Notes: generated by a model not told the origin, from the sequence alone. 64,000 nt of DNA from Methanolinea sp. (GCA_024518585.1 JANIHI010000001.1:1-64000), one strand, 5' to 3'. Shown: positions 24,942-34,488, counted from the stretch's first letter. Made by a program: numbers and translations.

Positions 24942-27639
24942 ACGGCTCATCCTCCGTCACTTCAAGCGCTTCGACGACGTCGAGATCCACTTCCGTGACG
25001 GGATCACCGGCATCATCGGGAACAACGGGACCGGGAAGAGCAGTATCGTGGAGGCGATCCTCTTTGCCCTCTTCGGGGTCCAGGGGACGGGAGTCGCCAG
25101 CGAATTCGTGGTCTCCTCCTTCGCCGGCCAGAAAGGGAAATGCGAGGTGCGGCTTGACTTCCAGGTCGGGGGGGTCCGGTACTCGGTGACTCGGACCTTC
25201 CGGCGGGGGGCACAGGTCCACCACGAGGCCCGTCTCCACATGGGAGAGAGACTCCTTGCAACCGGGGTCTCTGAAGTCGCAGCCGAGATCGAGAGGTTGT
25301 GCGGCATGGGTGCCGGCGACTTCCGGAACACGGTGTATGCCGCCCAAAAAGACCTCCTGGCCCTCCTCGAGACCCGGCCCGGCGTCCGGAGGGAGTGGTT
25401 CATGAAGGCGCTCGGTATCGAGCGCCTCCGCGACGGGAGCGACCGCGTCCTCAAGGTGTGGATCGATGCCGCAGAGACCGCGGTGCAGCGGGAGAAGGTG
25501 CGGATAGAGGCCCTCCTGGCCCAGGGAGACGTCTCCGCCATCCCCACCCTCACCATCGAAGCGACCCGGATCCGGGCGGAACTGGAACAGAAGGAGAGGG
25601 AGAGGAAGGACCTTGCTGCCATCCAGGACGTCCTCCAGAGGAAAAAGGCAGCGACAGAGGCCCTGCAGAAGGTCCAGGACCGCGTCTGTGCCGCCGATGC
25701 TGCCCTCGCAGAGATGCAGGAGGCCCGATCGAGGCTAAAAGACCTCCAGCCGGCGCTCTCCCGGCTCGAGACAGTTACCGGTGAACTGGCAGACCAGCGG
25801 GGCCGGGAAGAGAAGTCCCGGGAGATCGAGAACAGGATGGGAAGGTCCGAGGCAGCAATCCAGGCGGGAAAGAAACGATTGCTCGACCTCTCCGAGGAAA
25901 TAGAGGCATACCAGGAGGAGGAGGAAGAGTTCAGGTCGCTTGAGGGTGTCCCCGGTCTGCTGGCACAGGCAAATGAGAGGGAGGCCGTGCTCGCAAAAGC
26001 GGCATTCATCTGGGAGTCCCTTGAAAAACTCCGTTCACAGCGGGAAAAAACGGGCGGGGATATCCGGCAGTGCAAGGGACGCGAAAGCGATCTCGAAGAA
26101 AAGGTCCGGGCGGGCCTCGCGGCACGGCAGAGATTGGCCGACCTCGAAGGGCTCGTCCAGGACCTGCAGAGGGAACGGGCAGTCCTCGAGTCGAAGATAG
26201 CGGGGCTGGCCCGGGAGAGGGAAAGTGTCCTGGCCGACTGGGAACGTATACGCGGGACAGGGCGGGACGGGACCTGTCCCCTCTGCCACCAGGTTCTCGG
26301 TGACCACTACCCCTACATCGAGGAGGAGTACAGGGAGAGGCTCTCCCGGACAGGGGAAGAACACGAGACCCTCACCCGCGAGGTTACGTCGCTCTCAGCC
26401 CGGCTGGCCTCCGCAGAGTCGGAGCGTGCCTCGCTTGTCCGAGAGGTCGAGGAACTCTCCCGGCTCGAGCAGCAGCTGCGGGACACCCGGGCGTTGCGGG
26501 GGACACTCGAGGCAAGGCAGGCAGAGACCGACAAGGAGATCAGCCGCGTGCAGGCCTCGCTCGATGAAATCGGTGTGCCCCGCTATAGCAGGTCTGTCCA
26601 CGAGGAGGCCAAAAAGCTGGTCCAGTCCTTCGAGAGGCAGTATGAGAGGTTCTGCACGCTCAATTTCCACCGGGAGAGGCTCTCCGTGATCACGCGGGAG
26701 CGGGAGGAACTGCTGGAGACCATGGAGAGGGAGGTCGAGCACTTCCAGTCCCTGAAAGAGGAGAGGGACCGTCTCGGGTACGACCCCGGGAAAAAGAAGG
26801 CCCTGGAAGAAGAATTTTCGGGGCTCCAGGCCGCAAGGGACGAGGCACTCCGTCTGCAGGAGAGGCTCTCCCGGGAACCGTCGATACGGGAAGAGAGGGA
26901 GAACGCCGCACGGGAGCGTGGAAGGTTAGAGAAGGAGCTCGTCTCGTACCAGGCATTTCTCGAGGGGGCGGGTTTTGCAGGGAGCGCGGCAGAGACCCTC
27001 CCGGCCCGGGTGGAGTCCCTCGCAGGAGAGATATCCCGCCTCCATGTTGCGCTCGGCAGCATCCAGGAGAAGATCGCCCTCCTCGTGAGGGTCGCCTCTG
27101 AACTGGAAGATGCTAGATCGAGGCTTGCCGACCAGGAAAAAAACCTTGTCACCCTCAGGATCGCGCGAAAGACTGTCGCAGAATACATCACCTACCTCAT
27201 CCAGGTCGTGCGGGCTGATATCGAGGACGAGGTCAGCCGCATCATCTCGGAGATCACGGCCGGGCGGTACGACCGGGTCCTCCTGGACGAAGACTTCAAC
27301 CTCTTCATCCGGGACATCGACGGGGACTACCCGCTGGCACGCTACTCGGGCGGAGAACAGGACGCGATGGCCGTGGCACTCCGGATAGCCCTGTCTCGCT
27401 ACCTTTCAGAGCTCCACGGGATAAAGGAGAACATGTTCCTCGTGTTTGACGAGATATTCGGGAGCCAGGATGAGGAACGCCGGGCAAACCTCCTCCAGGC
27501 GCTCCGTTCCCAGGAGTCCCACTTCCCCCAGATCATCCTCATCTCCCATATCCCCGAGATGCAGGGGGAGTTTTCGCACACCCTCCTCGTGGAGATGGGG
27601 GGAGGACCCTCGAGCAGGGTTGTCGAGGTGACCGAATGA
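24931..27639 (+). CDS. rad50: DNA repair ATPase Rad50
   Basis: A 902-residue SMC-like ATPase. Walker A (IIGNNGTGKSSIVEA) is near residues 28-42; two long coiled-coil arms follow. The zinc hook is GTCPLCHQVLG, CxxC near 449-452, which dimerises two complexes. The ABC signature (RYSGGEQDAMAVALRIALSR) lies near 803-822 and Walker B (MFLVFDEIFGSQDEE) near 833-847. The GTG at 24931, inside the mre11 end, is preferred: it starts VLVERLILRHFKRFDDVEIH, the normal family N-terminus, after a G-rich ribosome-binding site. It shares ATGA with nurA. Confidence 0.95.
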   Translation: MLVERLILRHFKRFDDVEIHFRDGITGIIGNNGTGKSSIVEAILFALFGVQGTGVASEFVVSSFAGQKGKCEVRLDFQVGGVRYSVTRTFRRGAQVHHEARLHMGERLLATGVSEVAAEIERLCGMGAGDFRNTVYAAQKDLLALLETRPGVRREWFMKALGIERLRDGSDRVLKVWIDAAETAVQREKVRIEALLAQGDVSAIPTLTIEATRIRAELEQKERERKDLAAIQDVLQRKKAATEALQKVQDRVCAADAALAEMQEARSRLKDLQPALSRLETVTGELADQRGREEKSREIENRMGRSEAAIQAGKKRLLDLSEEIEAYQEEEEEFRSLEGVPGLLAQANEREAVLAKAAFIWESLEKLRSQREKTGGDIRQCKGRESDLEEKVRAGLAARQRLADLEGLVQDLQRERAVLESKIAGLARERESVLADWERIRGTGRDGTCPLCHQVLGDHYPYIEEEYRERLSRTGEEHETLTREVTSLSARLASAESERASLVREVEELSRLEQQLRDTRALRGTLEARQAETDKEISRVQASLDEIGVPRYSRSVHEEAKKLVQSFERQYERFCTLNFHRERLSVITREREELLETMEREVEHFQSLKEERDRLGYDPGKKKALEEEFSGLQAARDEALRLQERLSREPSIREERENAARERGRLEKELVSYQAFLEGAGFAGSAAETLPARVESLAGEISRLHVALGSIQEKIALLVRVASELEDARSRLADQEKNLVTLRIARKTVAEYITYLIQVVRADIEDEVSRIISEITAGRYDRVLLDEDFNLFIRDIDGDYPLARYSGGEQDAMAVALRIALSRYLSELHGIKENMFLVFDEIFGSQDEERRANLLQALRSQESHFPQIILISHIPEMQGEFSHTLLVEMGGGPSSRVVEVTE

Positions 27640-28661
27640 CGGGGGACGCCTACCGGGAATCAATCAGCAGGATAGCACACCGGGTCCGCGAGGCCATTCC
27701 CCGTGAAATGGGCAGGAAGTTTGGCGAACACGCAGGGCTTTCCCGTTCGGACTTCTCCCCCGTCCCGCCTGTCCCCCCGGTACCCGTCTCGGCCGTGGAC
27801 GGGAGTAATGCGATGGTGCTCGAATCGGGGAGCATGGCCATTGCCGCGGTCAGGGCAGGGTACTCGGCGTTCCACGGGGAGAGGAGGCTTTCGGTTGCAC
27901 TCACTCCCGTCCTCCTCCAGGAGGTCGGTCCCCTCGGTGCCGCGGCGGAATTCTCGGCCCTGTACACCGAGTGCTTCGGGGTAGCACCGCATAGTCCCCT
28001 CCAGGTGGACGATGCCTCGCGGGCGGCGTCCGCCGTCCGGGATACCCTCGAGTACTGGGTCGCCCACGTGTGTGCCGAAAGGATGCCTGCCGGCGGGCTC
28101 CTCCTGCTCGACGGGTCCCTGCGGGTATCTGAGGAGAGCCACGACTCTGTCCTCCTGGCCCTCATCAGGGAATGCGAGGCCCGCGGGGTCTTCCTTGGCG
28201 CCGTCGCAAAGAGGACGGCAGCCACGTGGGGAGGGGGGTTTCCCCTCCTCCCGGCCGCACGGGCCCTGGCCCGGGACCTCGGACTCCGGGGGCCCTGGTG
28301 GCTCCGTATCGATGAAGAAGTCCTCGACAGGACACGGTTCGCGCAGTGGGAACACGGCGATATCTATGTCTGTTCCCTCAATGCCGCACGATCGGCCGTC
28401 CTCAAGGTCGAGCTCCCCCGCCGGACGAATGAGGACAGGGCGGGAGAGACCTTTGCCCGGATGGCAGGCTATACCGGTGATGCACGGCTCGAGGGGTACC
28501 CCCACCCCCTCATCGATGTCCACCGGAACGTCGTGATATCGCAGGACGTCCTTTCCAAGATCCGGTCAGACCTCATGGACCACTGTGCGGGCGAGGGCCT
28601 GACGGAACAGGATATCCAGGGACTCTTTGGTGACTACCATGATACGTTTGGAAGATATTGA
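27636..28661 (+). CDS. nurA: 5'-3' nuclease NurA
   Basis: A 341-residue NurA, which together with HerA resects DNA ends after Mre11-Rad50. The Mn-binding acidic sites are VSAVDGSNAMVLESG (near residue 54) and LLLLDGSLRVSEES (near 155), and the C-terminal ends in YPHPLIDVHRNVVIS and a short tail. The ATG overlaps the rad50 stop (ATGA), and the 3' end overlaps herA by 23 bases, so production of the two partners is coupled. Confidence 0.93.
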   Translation: MTGDAYRESISRIAHRVREAIPREMGRKFGEHAGLSRSDFSPVPPVPPVPVSAVDGSNAMVLESGSMAIAAVRAGYSAFHGERRLSVALTPVLLQEVGPLGAAAEFSALYTECFGVAPHSPLQVDDASRAASAVRDTLEYWVAHVCAERMPAGGLLLLDGSLRVSEESHDSVLLALIRECEARGVFLGAVAKRTAATWGGGFPLLPAARALARDLGLRGPWWLRIDEEVLDRTRFAQWEHGDIYVCSLNAARSAVLKVELPRRTNEDRAGETFARMAGYTGDARLEGYPHPLIDVHRNVVISQDVLSKIRSDLMDHCAGEGLTEQDIQGLFGDYHDTFGRY

Positions 28662-30258
28662 AGGGGAAGACCACTCGAAGTGGCGCCTGATTGGGACGAA
28701 CGTTCTGTCCTACCGGTTCATCGTGCCCCACGACGAGGCGGTCTACGTCGGGGACGTCATCCGGATTGATGACAACCGGAAGGGCTTTGTCTTCTTTGCA
28801 AAGGTCACTGACCTCGTCCACGAGAGCAACTTTGCGGACGAGAGGTGGGACACCCGGCCGTATGCCGGCCGGTTCTACACGCTGGGAGAGGACGTCTTCC
28901 TCGGGGTCGAGGCCGTCCCGCTGGGGTACGTGGACGCGGGGGGAGTGTTCCGCAAACCCCGGACTGTCCCGACCAAGTTCTCGCCCGTGGACTTCCCCGA
29001 CGAAAAGGACCTCTCTTTCCTGACGTGCGTGATGGGGGACATCGAGGTCGGCGTCATGCGGACCGGCCAGGACGTCCTCCGCGGCGTCCCGGTCAGGATC
29101 CACAGCGATGTCCTCCCCCAGCACATGGGCGTCTTTGCAACGACCGGGATGGGGAAGAGCAACTTCATGAAGGTCTTCTGCGCATCCTGCATGTGTGCCC
29201 GCAAGTTCGGGCTGCTCATCGTGGACCCCCACGGGGAATACCTTGCCGGGGGCCGCAGTTCCACGGGTGAACCGACCAAGGGGCTCGTCCATGTCCCGGG
29301 TCTCCGGGACGGGCTCTCGATCTTCACCACGCGGTCCGAGGACCAGAGGAAGAAATACGGGGCCAACAGCCTGTCGCTTGAGTTCGACGACCTGCGCATG
29401 GGGGACCTCTCTGTCCTCTATGACCTCTCCGACCCGCAGCGGGACATCCTCGAGGCACTGGGTGACTACCGGGGGAGCACGATTATCGGCTTTTTCTCCC
29501 GCCTCGACCCCGAGGAGTTTACACCTGCCACGTACCAGTCCCTCCAGGGTCCCGACCGGGAGATCGCGTACCGCCTCCGGACATCGAATCCCGGGCCCCT
29601 CCGGGTGATCAAGAGGCGCCTCGAGAACCTGGTCAAGGGGAACCGGAAGTTCTTCCGGGAGAGGGGCTCGTGCATCCCGGACCTCCTCGCGGCATTGAGG
29701 GACCAGAAAGTCGTCCTCGTGGACATCCCGGGGATGAGTGAACGCAGCGAACTCTTCGTCCTCTCTGTCCTCTCGCGGGTCATCCTCGAGCACCAGAAGG
29801 AGGGATCAGAAAAGTTCGGGACCGGGGACGACAGCGGGGACCTCCCCCGCATCCTCATCACCATCGAGGAGGCCCAGCGCGTCCTCGGCATGGGGGGCCA
29901 GTCAACGCAGGTCTTCCGGGAATGCGCCATGGAAGGGAGGAAGTTTGGTGTCGGCCTCTGCGTGATCACCCAGCAGCCAAAGAACATCGACCCGAAAGTC
30001 CTCGCCCAGGTCAACACCTTCGTCATCATGGGCCTCGGTGACCGGGGAGACCGGGAGACCATCGCGAGCTCGGCAAAACAGGACCTCTCGCGCATGGATG
30101 CCGAGATCCAGACACTCGACCGGGGAGATGCCATCATCAGTTCCTTTGCCATCCCCTTCCCGGTGAGCACCCGGATCCACAGGTTCGAGGACTACATCGC
30201 AGGATTGCCGGGAAGGGAGAAGAGACCCCTCTCGGAGGGGCTGGAGACGTCCTTCTGA
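28639..30258 (+). CDS. herA: Bipolar DNA translocase HerA
   Basis: A 539-residue HerA-FtsK family hexameric ATPase. The N-terminal HAS beta-barrel covers about residues 1-140 (KWRLIGTNVLSYRFIVPHDE). Walker A is GVFATTGMGKSNFMKVF near 165-181, Walker B is RILITIEEAQRVL near 403-415, and the arginine-rich C-terminal region (FVIMGLGDRGDRETIA) follows. It threads DNA through NurA. ATG 28639 is preferred, with GGTGA six bases upstream; TTG 28627 and GTG 28630 are alternatives. A hairpin plus T-runs (30256-30299) follow the stop. Confidence 0.94.
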   Translation: MIRLEDIEGEDHSKWRLIGTNVLSYRFIVPHDEAVYVGDVIRIDDNRKGFVFFAKVTDLVHESNFADERWDTRPYAGRFYTLGEDVFLGVEAVPLGYVDAGGVFRKPRTVPTKFSPVDFPDEKDLSFLTCVMGDIEVGVMRTGQDVLRGVPVRIHSDVLPQHMGVFATTGMGKSNFMKVFCASCMCARKFGLLIVDPHGEYLAGGRSSTGEPTKGLVHVPGLRDGLSIFTTRSEDQRKKYGANSLSLEFDDLRMGDLSVLYDLSDPQRDILEALGDYRGSTIIGFFSRLDPEEFTPATYQSLQGPDREIAYRLRTSNPGPLRVIKRRLENLVKGNRKFFRERGSCIPDLLAALRDQKVVLVDIPGMSERSELFVLSVLSRVILEHQKEGSEKFGTGDDSGDLPRILITIEEAQRVLGMGGQSTQVFRECAMEGRKFGVGLCVITQQPKNIDPKVLAQVNTFVIMGLGDRGDRETIASSAKQDLSRMDAEIQTLDRGDAIISSFAIPFPVSTRIHRFEDYIAGLPGREKRPLSEGLETSF

Positions 30259-30299
30259 CCGATGGAATGCCGGTCAGCCGGCCTTTTTCACTCTTTTTT
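30256..30299 (+). terminator. Hairpin and T-runs after herA
   Basis: TGACCG (30256-30261) pairs with CGGTCA (30271-30276) and is followed by T5 (30283-30287) and T6 (30294-30299). It overlaps the herA stop and the 3' end of the convergent gene at 30288. Confidence 0.5.
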
Positions 30300-30818
30300 A
30301 TCCTTCGGGCGCGTAGAAACAGTCTTGTCGATGGGTGCGATGGAGACGGCGTTGACCACCGGGTCGCCCCCCACGACGTACCTCTTCATCACCTGCCCGT
30401 AGACTTCCACGACGTCCCCCTTCCTGACTGTCTGACGGGGAGTCGTGAACATCTTGACAGATATCTCCCCGCTCCGGTCAGCAACGAGGTACTGGGGCCG
30501 GTTGAGGAACTGGAAGTAAACCCTCTCGACGACACCCTCGATCCGGACGATATCGCCCAGCATGTTGGGGTTGATCATCTTGATCCGGACGGGGCGGGCC
30601 TTCTCCCTGTACATGGGCTCGAGAGTCGCGTACTCGCTCTGGCTCATGTAATTGAGGGCAAGGGGGATGACGAGCAGGAGAATGACCGTCGGGATACCCC
30701 AGATGAGGTAGATCCTGTCGTTCGTGATAAGGAACGTGTAAATTAAAAGGATTGTGAAGATCCCGACCACCACGAGGGCAAGGATCGAGACCTTCGCGTT
30801 GACTTCTCCGATCTTCAT
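30288..30818 (-). CDS. Membrane-anchored OB-fold protein
   Basis: A 176-residue protein with two N-terminal membrane spans (about residues 10-32 and 37-57) followed by a soluble OB-fold-like domain (INPNMLGDIVRIEGVVERVY, FLNRPQYLVADRSGEISVKM, VRKGDVVEVYGQVMKRYVVG). The fold resembles the tRNA-anticodon or nucleic-acid-binding OB group, but ligand-binding residues cannot be assigned. It begins ten bases after fdhC and should be co-transcribed with it, so a role in formate uptake or its regulation is possible. Confidence 0.78.
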   Translation of the reverse strand: MKIGEVNAKVSILALVVVGIFTILLIYTFLITNDRIYLIWGIPTVILLLVIPLALNYMSQSEYATLEPMYREKARPVRIKMINPNMLGDIVRIEGVVERVYFQFLNRPQYLVADRSGEISVKMFTTPRQTVRKGDVVEVYGQVMKRYVVGGDPVVNAVSIAPIDKTVSTRPKDKKE

Positions 30819-30827
30819 TCGGTCACG

Positions 30828-31706
30828 TTACTTCAGGGCTGCGATCTCTTTGCGGAAGGCAACCCAGTAGATGACACCGACGAAGAACATGCCACCCACG
30901 ATGTTTCCAATCGTGACGATGATCATGTTGTTCGTCCAGAAGGTGACCCAGTTCAGACCGGCATTGATCTTGGCAGGGTCGGTGATGAAGCCCTGGGTGA
31001 GGATACCGGCGGATATGAAGTACTGGTTGGCAATCGAGTGTTCGAACCCGGAGGAAACGAAGCACATGATCGGGAACCAGATCCCAAAGAACTTACCCAC
31101 GGCATCATCGGCACAGATACCGAGAAGGATGGCCAGGTTGACGAGCCAGTTACAACCGATACCTTTCAGGAATGCAGACCACATTCCCATCGTGCCGACA
31201 TAACTCACCTTTGCGGACGCTATGGCTATGGCCCTGGTACCAAAGGCAGTCACCGTTGCGGCTCCTGCTGCATCGAACGTCACGAACGGACCATTTGCCA
31301 TGATGTAGGCATAGACAATAGACCCGATCAGGTTTCCGATGTAGACCCAGACCCAGAGGTTGGCGACCTGTGCCCAGGAGACCTTGTGGATGAATGCAGC
31401 CATCGGGGCGAGCATCGCGTCACCGGTGAAGAGTTCTGCACCGGTAAGCACGGTGATGATAAGCCCGACAGGGAACACTGACCCCAGGATGAGCTGCGAG
31501 AAACCGGCACTTGCTGTTCCATAACGGAGAGCAGTATCGGTCGCAAGGATCCCTGTGCTGCACACTGTTGCAAGACCGCCACCCATGGCGATGTAGGCAC
31601 CGGACATAAATCCACGCATGATCATGTTCCAGGCTGGCAGTCCGACCTTATATTTCCCGGCATCGCCCGCTTTCGCGACGATTGCTACAGGGGGATGAAA
31701 CACCAT
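30828..31706 (-). CDS. fdhC: Formate/nitrite-family channel FdhC
   Basis: A 292-residue six-span FNT channel, expected to take up formate for methanogenesis. Family motifs are NMIMRGFMSGAYIAMGGGLA near residue 27, LTGAELFTGDAMLAPMAA, KGIGCNWLVNLAILLG and GFEHSIANQYFI. FNT proteins form pentamers in the membrane. In many methanogens fdhC precedes the formate dehydrogenase genes; here it stands with only the OB-fold gene. GAGGTG before the ATG supports the start. The upstream region carries repeated sites. Confidence 0.94.
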   Translation of the reverse strand: MVFHPPVAIVAKAGDAGKYKVGLPAWNMIMRGFMSGAYIAMGGGLATVCSTGILATDTALRYGTASAGFSQLILGSVFPVGLIITVLTGAELFTGDAMLAPMAAFIHKVSWAQVANLWVWVYIGNLIGSIVYAYIMANGPFVTFDAAGAATVTAFGTRAIAIASAKVSYVGTMGMWSAFLKGIGCNWLVNLAILLGICADDAVGKFFGIWFPIMCFVSSGFEHSIANQYFISAGILTQGFITDPAKINAGLNWVTFWTNNMIIVTIGNIVGGMFFVGVIYWVAFRKEIAALK

Positions 31707-31905
31707 TTGTTACACACCTCTCGAATGTCTACCTATACTATACCCACTGACTCACTTTGCGTATAGGTTCAAAATTAAAATCCTTTCTGGTCTTATTAAA
31801 ACCTTTCTAAATGATTTTTGCATTGCATTGACGTTTTGCAATAATTTAAATGAAAATGGACGTAAAGGGAAACATTTTTGTCCTACAAAAACTTTCTCCT
31901 CCCCC
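31707..31905 (-). promoter_or_regulatory. fdhC control region with repeated sites
   Basis: This region is markedly AT-rich. On the plus strand ATTAAAATCCTTTCT (31774-31788) is repeated as ATTAAAACCTTTCT (31795-31808). TTTTGCATTGCATTG and GTTTTGCAATAAT (about 31816-31844) form a second repeat with a TTGCA/TGCAA inverted pair. TATA candidates (TTTTAATA, ATTTTAAT) lie inside the first repeats, so a bound regulator could block or assist TBP. Confidence 0.55.
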
Positions 31906-32670
31906 CTAGACCCGGTGCCGCCTCCCGGACGCATCCCGGAAATAGCGGCCAAACTCGCTCTTTACGAGGGTCGTCCCGGGAAAGACAGGGCCTTCGCGGC
32001 AGACACGGAGGCCGCCGGGGTCGATGCAGCAGGAACCGCACACCCCAATCCCGCACTTCATGTACCGGTGGAGGCTGAAGTAGCCCTTGTCCGGGCATCC
32101 CCGGTCCACGAGGATGCCGAGGACGGCGGCCATCATCCTCTCGGGGCCGCAGACGAGGACGGCGTCGTACGACGGGACGTCCTCCTCCCCGAGCAGTTCC
32201 GGGACAAAGCCATGGAAACCGAGTGACCCGTCATCGGTCGCGATGGAAAGGTCTGCAAGTGACTCGAACCTCTCCCGGAACAGGAGTTCCTCGCGCGACC
32301 GGGCACCGAGGAGGACTCTTTTTACTCCCCCGGCCACGACTGCCGGGAGGATTGGTGCCGCGCCGACCCCGCCGGCAACCGCAAGCATCCGCCCGCCGGC
32401 GGGAAACCCGTTCCCGAATGGTCCCCTGATGCCGATGCGGTCTCCCGGGCCCAGGCGGAAGAGGGCGGCGGTCGCATCGCCGACGCGCTGGACTGTGATC
32501 GATGATGCCGAGGAGAGTGCCATCGGGACCTCGTCGACTCCCGGCACCCAGACCATCACGAACTGGCCGGGACGAAAGGGGATCTTCCTGTCGAATTCAA
32601 ACGTCGAGACTGTCGGGGTCTCGCGGGTTACCCGGGTGAGCTGGACGGGCACGGGGAGACCTTCAGTCAT
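31906..32670 (-). CDS. pyrK: Dihydroorotate dehydrogenase electron-transfer subunit PyrK
   Basis: A 254-residue PyrK, the FAD and [2Fe-2S] subunit that passes electrons from PyrD to NAD. It has the FAD-binding segment FRPGQFVMVWVPGVDEVPMA, the NAD-binding AVAGGVGAAPILPAV and the iron-sulfur cysteines KCGIGVCGSCC plus VCREGP. ATG 32670 is chosen: GGTG lies just upstream, and the next upstream in-frame start is GTG at 32676. It overlaps the pyrD end by eight bases. The pair makes a class 1B enzyme of pyrimidine synthesis. Confidence 0.93.
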   Translation of the reverse strand: MTEGLPVPVQLTRVTRETPTVSTFEFDRKIPFRPGQFVMVWVPGVDEVPMALSSASSITVQRVGDATAALFRLGPGDRIGIRGPFGNGFPAGGRMLAVAGGVGAAPILPAVVAGGVKRVLLGARSREELLFRERFESLADLSIATDDGSLGFHGFVPELLGEEDVPSYDAVLVCGPERMMAAVLGILVDRGCPDKGYFSLHRYMKCGIGVCGSCCIDPGGLRVCREGPVFPGTTLVKSEFGRYFRDASGRRHRV

Positions 32671-33550
32671 GGGCACACCCCACTATCTCGCGGGCAGGGA
32701 CTCCATCGGGGGAATAGAGTTCACCCGCTATCGTTGAAAAGGGGGAGATGCTGTCGATCACCGCTGACCCGATCTCGACGGCAACGGCTCCCGCCATCAT
32801 CATCTCGAGCACGTCCTCTGCACAAGAGACCCCCCCGCACCCGATGATCGGGATGGAACAGGCCTCGTAGAGTTCGTAGATGCACCTGACTGCAATGGGG
32901 AAGACGGCCCGCCCGGAGAGCCCACCCACCCGGTTTCCGAGCACCGGCCGCCGGAGCCCCACCGATATCCGCATCGCCTTCACGGTGTTGATGGCAACGA
33001 TGGCCGATGCCCCGCCACGCTCCGCCGCCCTCCCTATCTCGCAGATATCTGTCACGTTCGGTGTCAGCTTCACCCAGGTGGGGAGGCCGTGGCCTGCCAC
33101 GGCCCTCGTGCACTCCTCGACGAGGACAGGGTCAGTCCCAAGCGCCGCCCCGTACCCCTCTGCGTGGGGACACGAGAGGTTCAGTTCCACGCCGGCGGCC
33201 CGTCCCCGGAACCACCCGGCAACGGTTGCACACTCCTCCGGGGAGCCCCCAAAGATACTCACGATGACAGGCTCCCCGCCGAGGGGTCCCATCTCGTCGA
33301 GAAACTCCATCGAGGGGTTCGGCAGTCCCATGGCATTCAGGAGCCCCCCCTCGACCGGGACGAGGCAGGGACCGGGGTGTCCCTCCCGGGGGACAGGGCC
33401 GATGGACTTGGTCACGACGCCCCCGGCACCACTCCGGAGGATTCGGGCAAGGGAGGCCCCTGTCGTCCCAAGGATGCCGGCTGCAAGAACGAGGTGGTTC
33501 CGGAGCGTCACCCCCCCGGCAGGGACCGGGCCAGGCTGGAGTGTGAGCAT
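32663..33550 (-). CDS. pyrD: Dihydroorotate dehydrogenase PyrD (class 1B)
   Basis: A 295-residue TIM-barrel FMN enzyme that oxidises dihydroorotate in UMP synthesis. Motifs are VVTKSIGPVPREGHPGPCLV, ELNLSCPHAEGYGAALG with the catalytic Cys of class 1B near residue 126, WVKLTPNVTDI and IPIIGCGGVSCAEDVLEMMM. It pairs with PyrK. The start lacks a ribosome-binding site, but an AT-rich TATA region (33578-33590), shared with the divergent mdh gene, sits about 30 bases upstream, so the mRNA is probably nearly leaderless. Confidence 0.95.
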   Translation of the reverse strand: MLTLQPGPVPAGGVTLRNHLVLAAGILGTTGASLARILRSGAGGVVTKSIGPVPREGHPGPCLVPVEGGLLNAMGLPNPSMEFLDEMGPLGGEPVIVSIFGGSPEECATVAGWFRGRAAGVELNLSCPHAEGYGAALGTDPVLVEECTRAVAGHGLPTWVKLTPNVTDICEIGRAAERGGASAIVAINTVKAMRISVGLRRPVLGNRVGGLSGRAVFPIAVRCIYELYEACSIPIIGCGGVSCAEDVLEMMMAGAVAVEIGSAVIDSISPFSTIAGELYSPDGVPAREIVGCAHD

Positions 33551-33612
33551 GTGTAAGAGAGGTCGCCCCGGTTGTAATTATTTATTCGTAAGGGCGAAGA
33601 ATGATAGAGGGT

Positions 33613-34479
33613 ATGGCACGGATTTCGGTGCTCGGGACGGGCAGGGTCGGAGGCGAAGTCGCCTACCTTGCGGCAGTGCTGGGAATTGCAGATGAACTTG
33701 TCATGTACGATGCCGCGTCTGCGTTCCTCCAGGCCCAGGTCCTCGACCTCCGGCACACGGGGATCGACGTCCCGGTCAGCACAGACTGGAGGGAGGTCGC
33801 GCACACGGATATCTGTATATTCTCGGCCGGCATTCCGCGGAACCCCTCGATAAAGACGCGGGCAGACCTCCTCCATGCAAATTTACCCGTGGCCTCCGAG
33901 TGCGGCCAGGCGATCCGGCGTTTCGGCGGGGTCCTGATAACAGTCACGAACCCGATGGATGCAAACAATTACTACCTCTGCCGGAAGAATGGCCTGGAAC
34001 CCCGCCGGTGCATTGGGTTCGGGGGTCAGCTGGACTCTGTCCGGTTCGGGCTCGAACTCAAGGAACACACCATCCGGGGCAGGCCGTTTGTCATCGGCGA
34101 CCACGGCGAGAACCAGGTCCCGCTCTTCAGTCACCTCGAGGATCCCGTGGATATCCCATTGAGGGAGGAGATCCTGGACCGCCTGCGCGGGGCGAGCATG
34201 GAGATCATCAAGGGGAAGGGCGGGACGGTTTTTGGCCCGGCCTACCATATCGTAAACCTCGTCAGGGCCATCCTTTCAGATGCACGGACCGTCCTCCCGT
34301 GCTCCTGCATCGTGGACGGCGAGTATGGAACATCCGGGTGCTCGATCGGCGTCCCGGCCGTCATCGGGAGGGAAGGGGTCCTTGCCATCGAGGAATGGTC
34401 CCTTGACCCCTGGGAAAAAGAAAAGTTTGGCCTGGCACGCGACGCGGTGAGAGGCCTCTGCAGGGAACTGGGAGTCTGA
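33613..34479 (+). CDS. mdh: Malate/lactate dehydrogenase-family enzyme
   Basis: A 288-residue NAD(P)-dependent 2-hydroxyacid dehydrogenase. The Rossmann motif is ISVLGTGRVGGEVAYLAAV, the substrate-binding parts are ITVTNPMDANNYYLCRK and GGQLDSVRFGLEL, and the catalytic His is in FVIGDHGENQVPLFS. Oxaloacetate/malate is the likely pair, in the partial citrate-cycle branch of methanogens. ATG 33613 starts the usual N-terminus and lies 23-36 bases after TAATTATTTATTCG, suggesting a leaderless mRNA; ATG 33601 is an alternative. Confidence 0.92.
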   Translation: MARISVLGTGRVGGEVAYLAAVLGIADELVMYDAASAFLQAQVLDLRHTGIDVPVSTDWREVAHTDICIFSAGIPRNPSIKTRADLLHANLPVASECGQAIRRFGGVLITVTNPMDANNYYLCRKNGLEPRRCIGFGGQLDSVRFGLELKEHTIRGRPFVIGDHGENQVPLFSHLEDPVDIPLREEILDRLRGASMEIIKGKGGTVFGPAYHIVNLVRAILSDARTVLPCSCIVDGEYGTSGCSIGVPAVIGREGVLAIEEWSLDPWEKEKFGLARDAVRGLCRELGV

Positions 34480-34488
34480 AAGGAAGTC

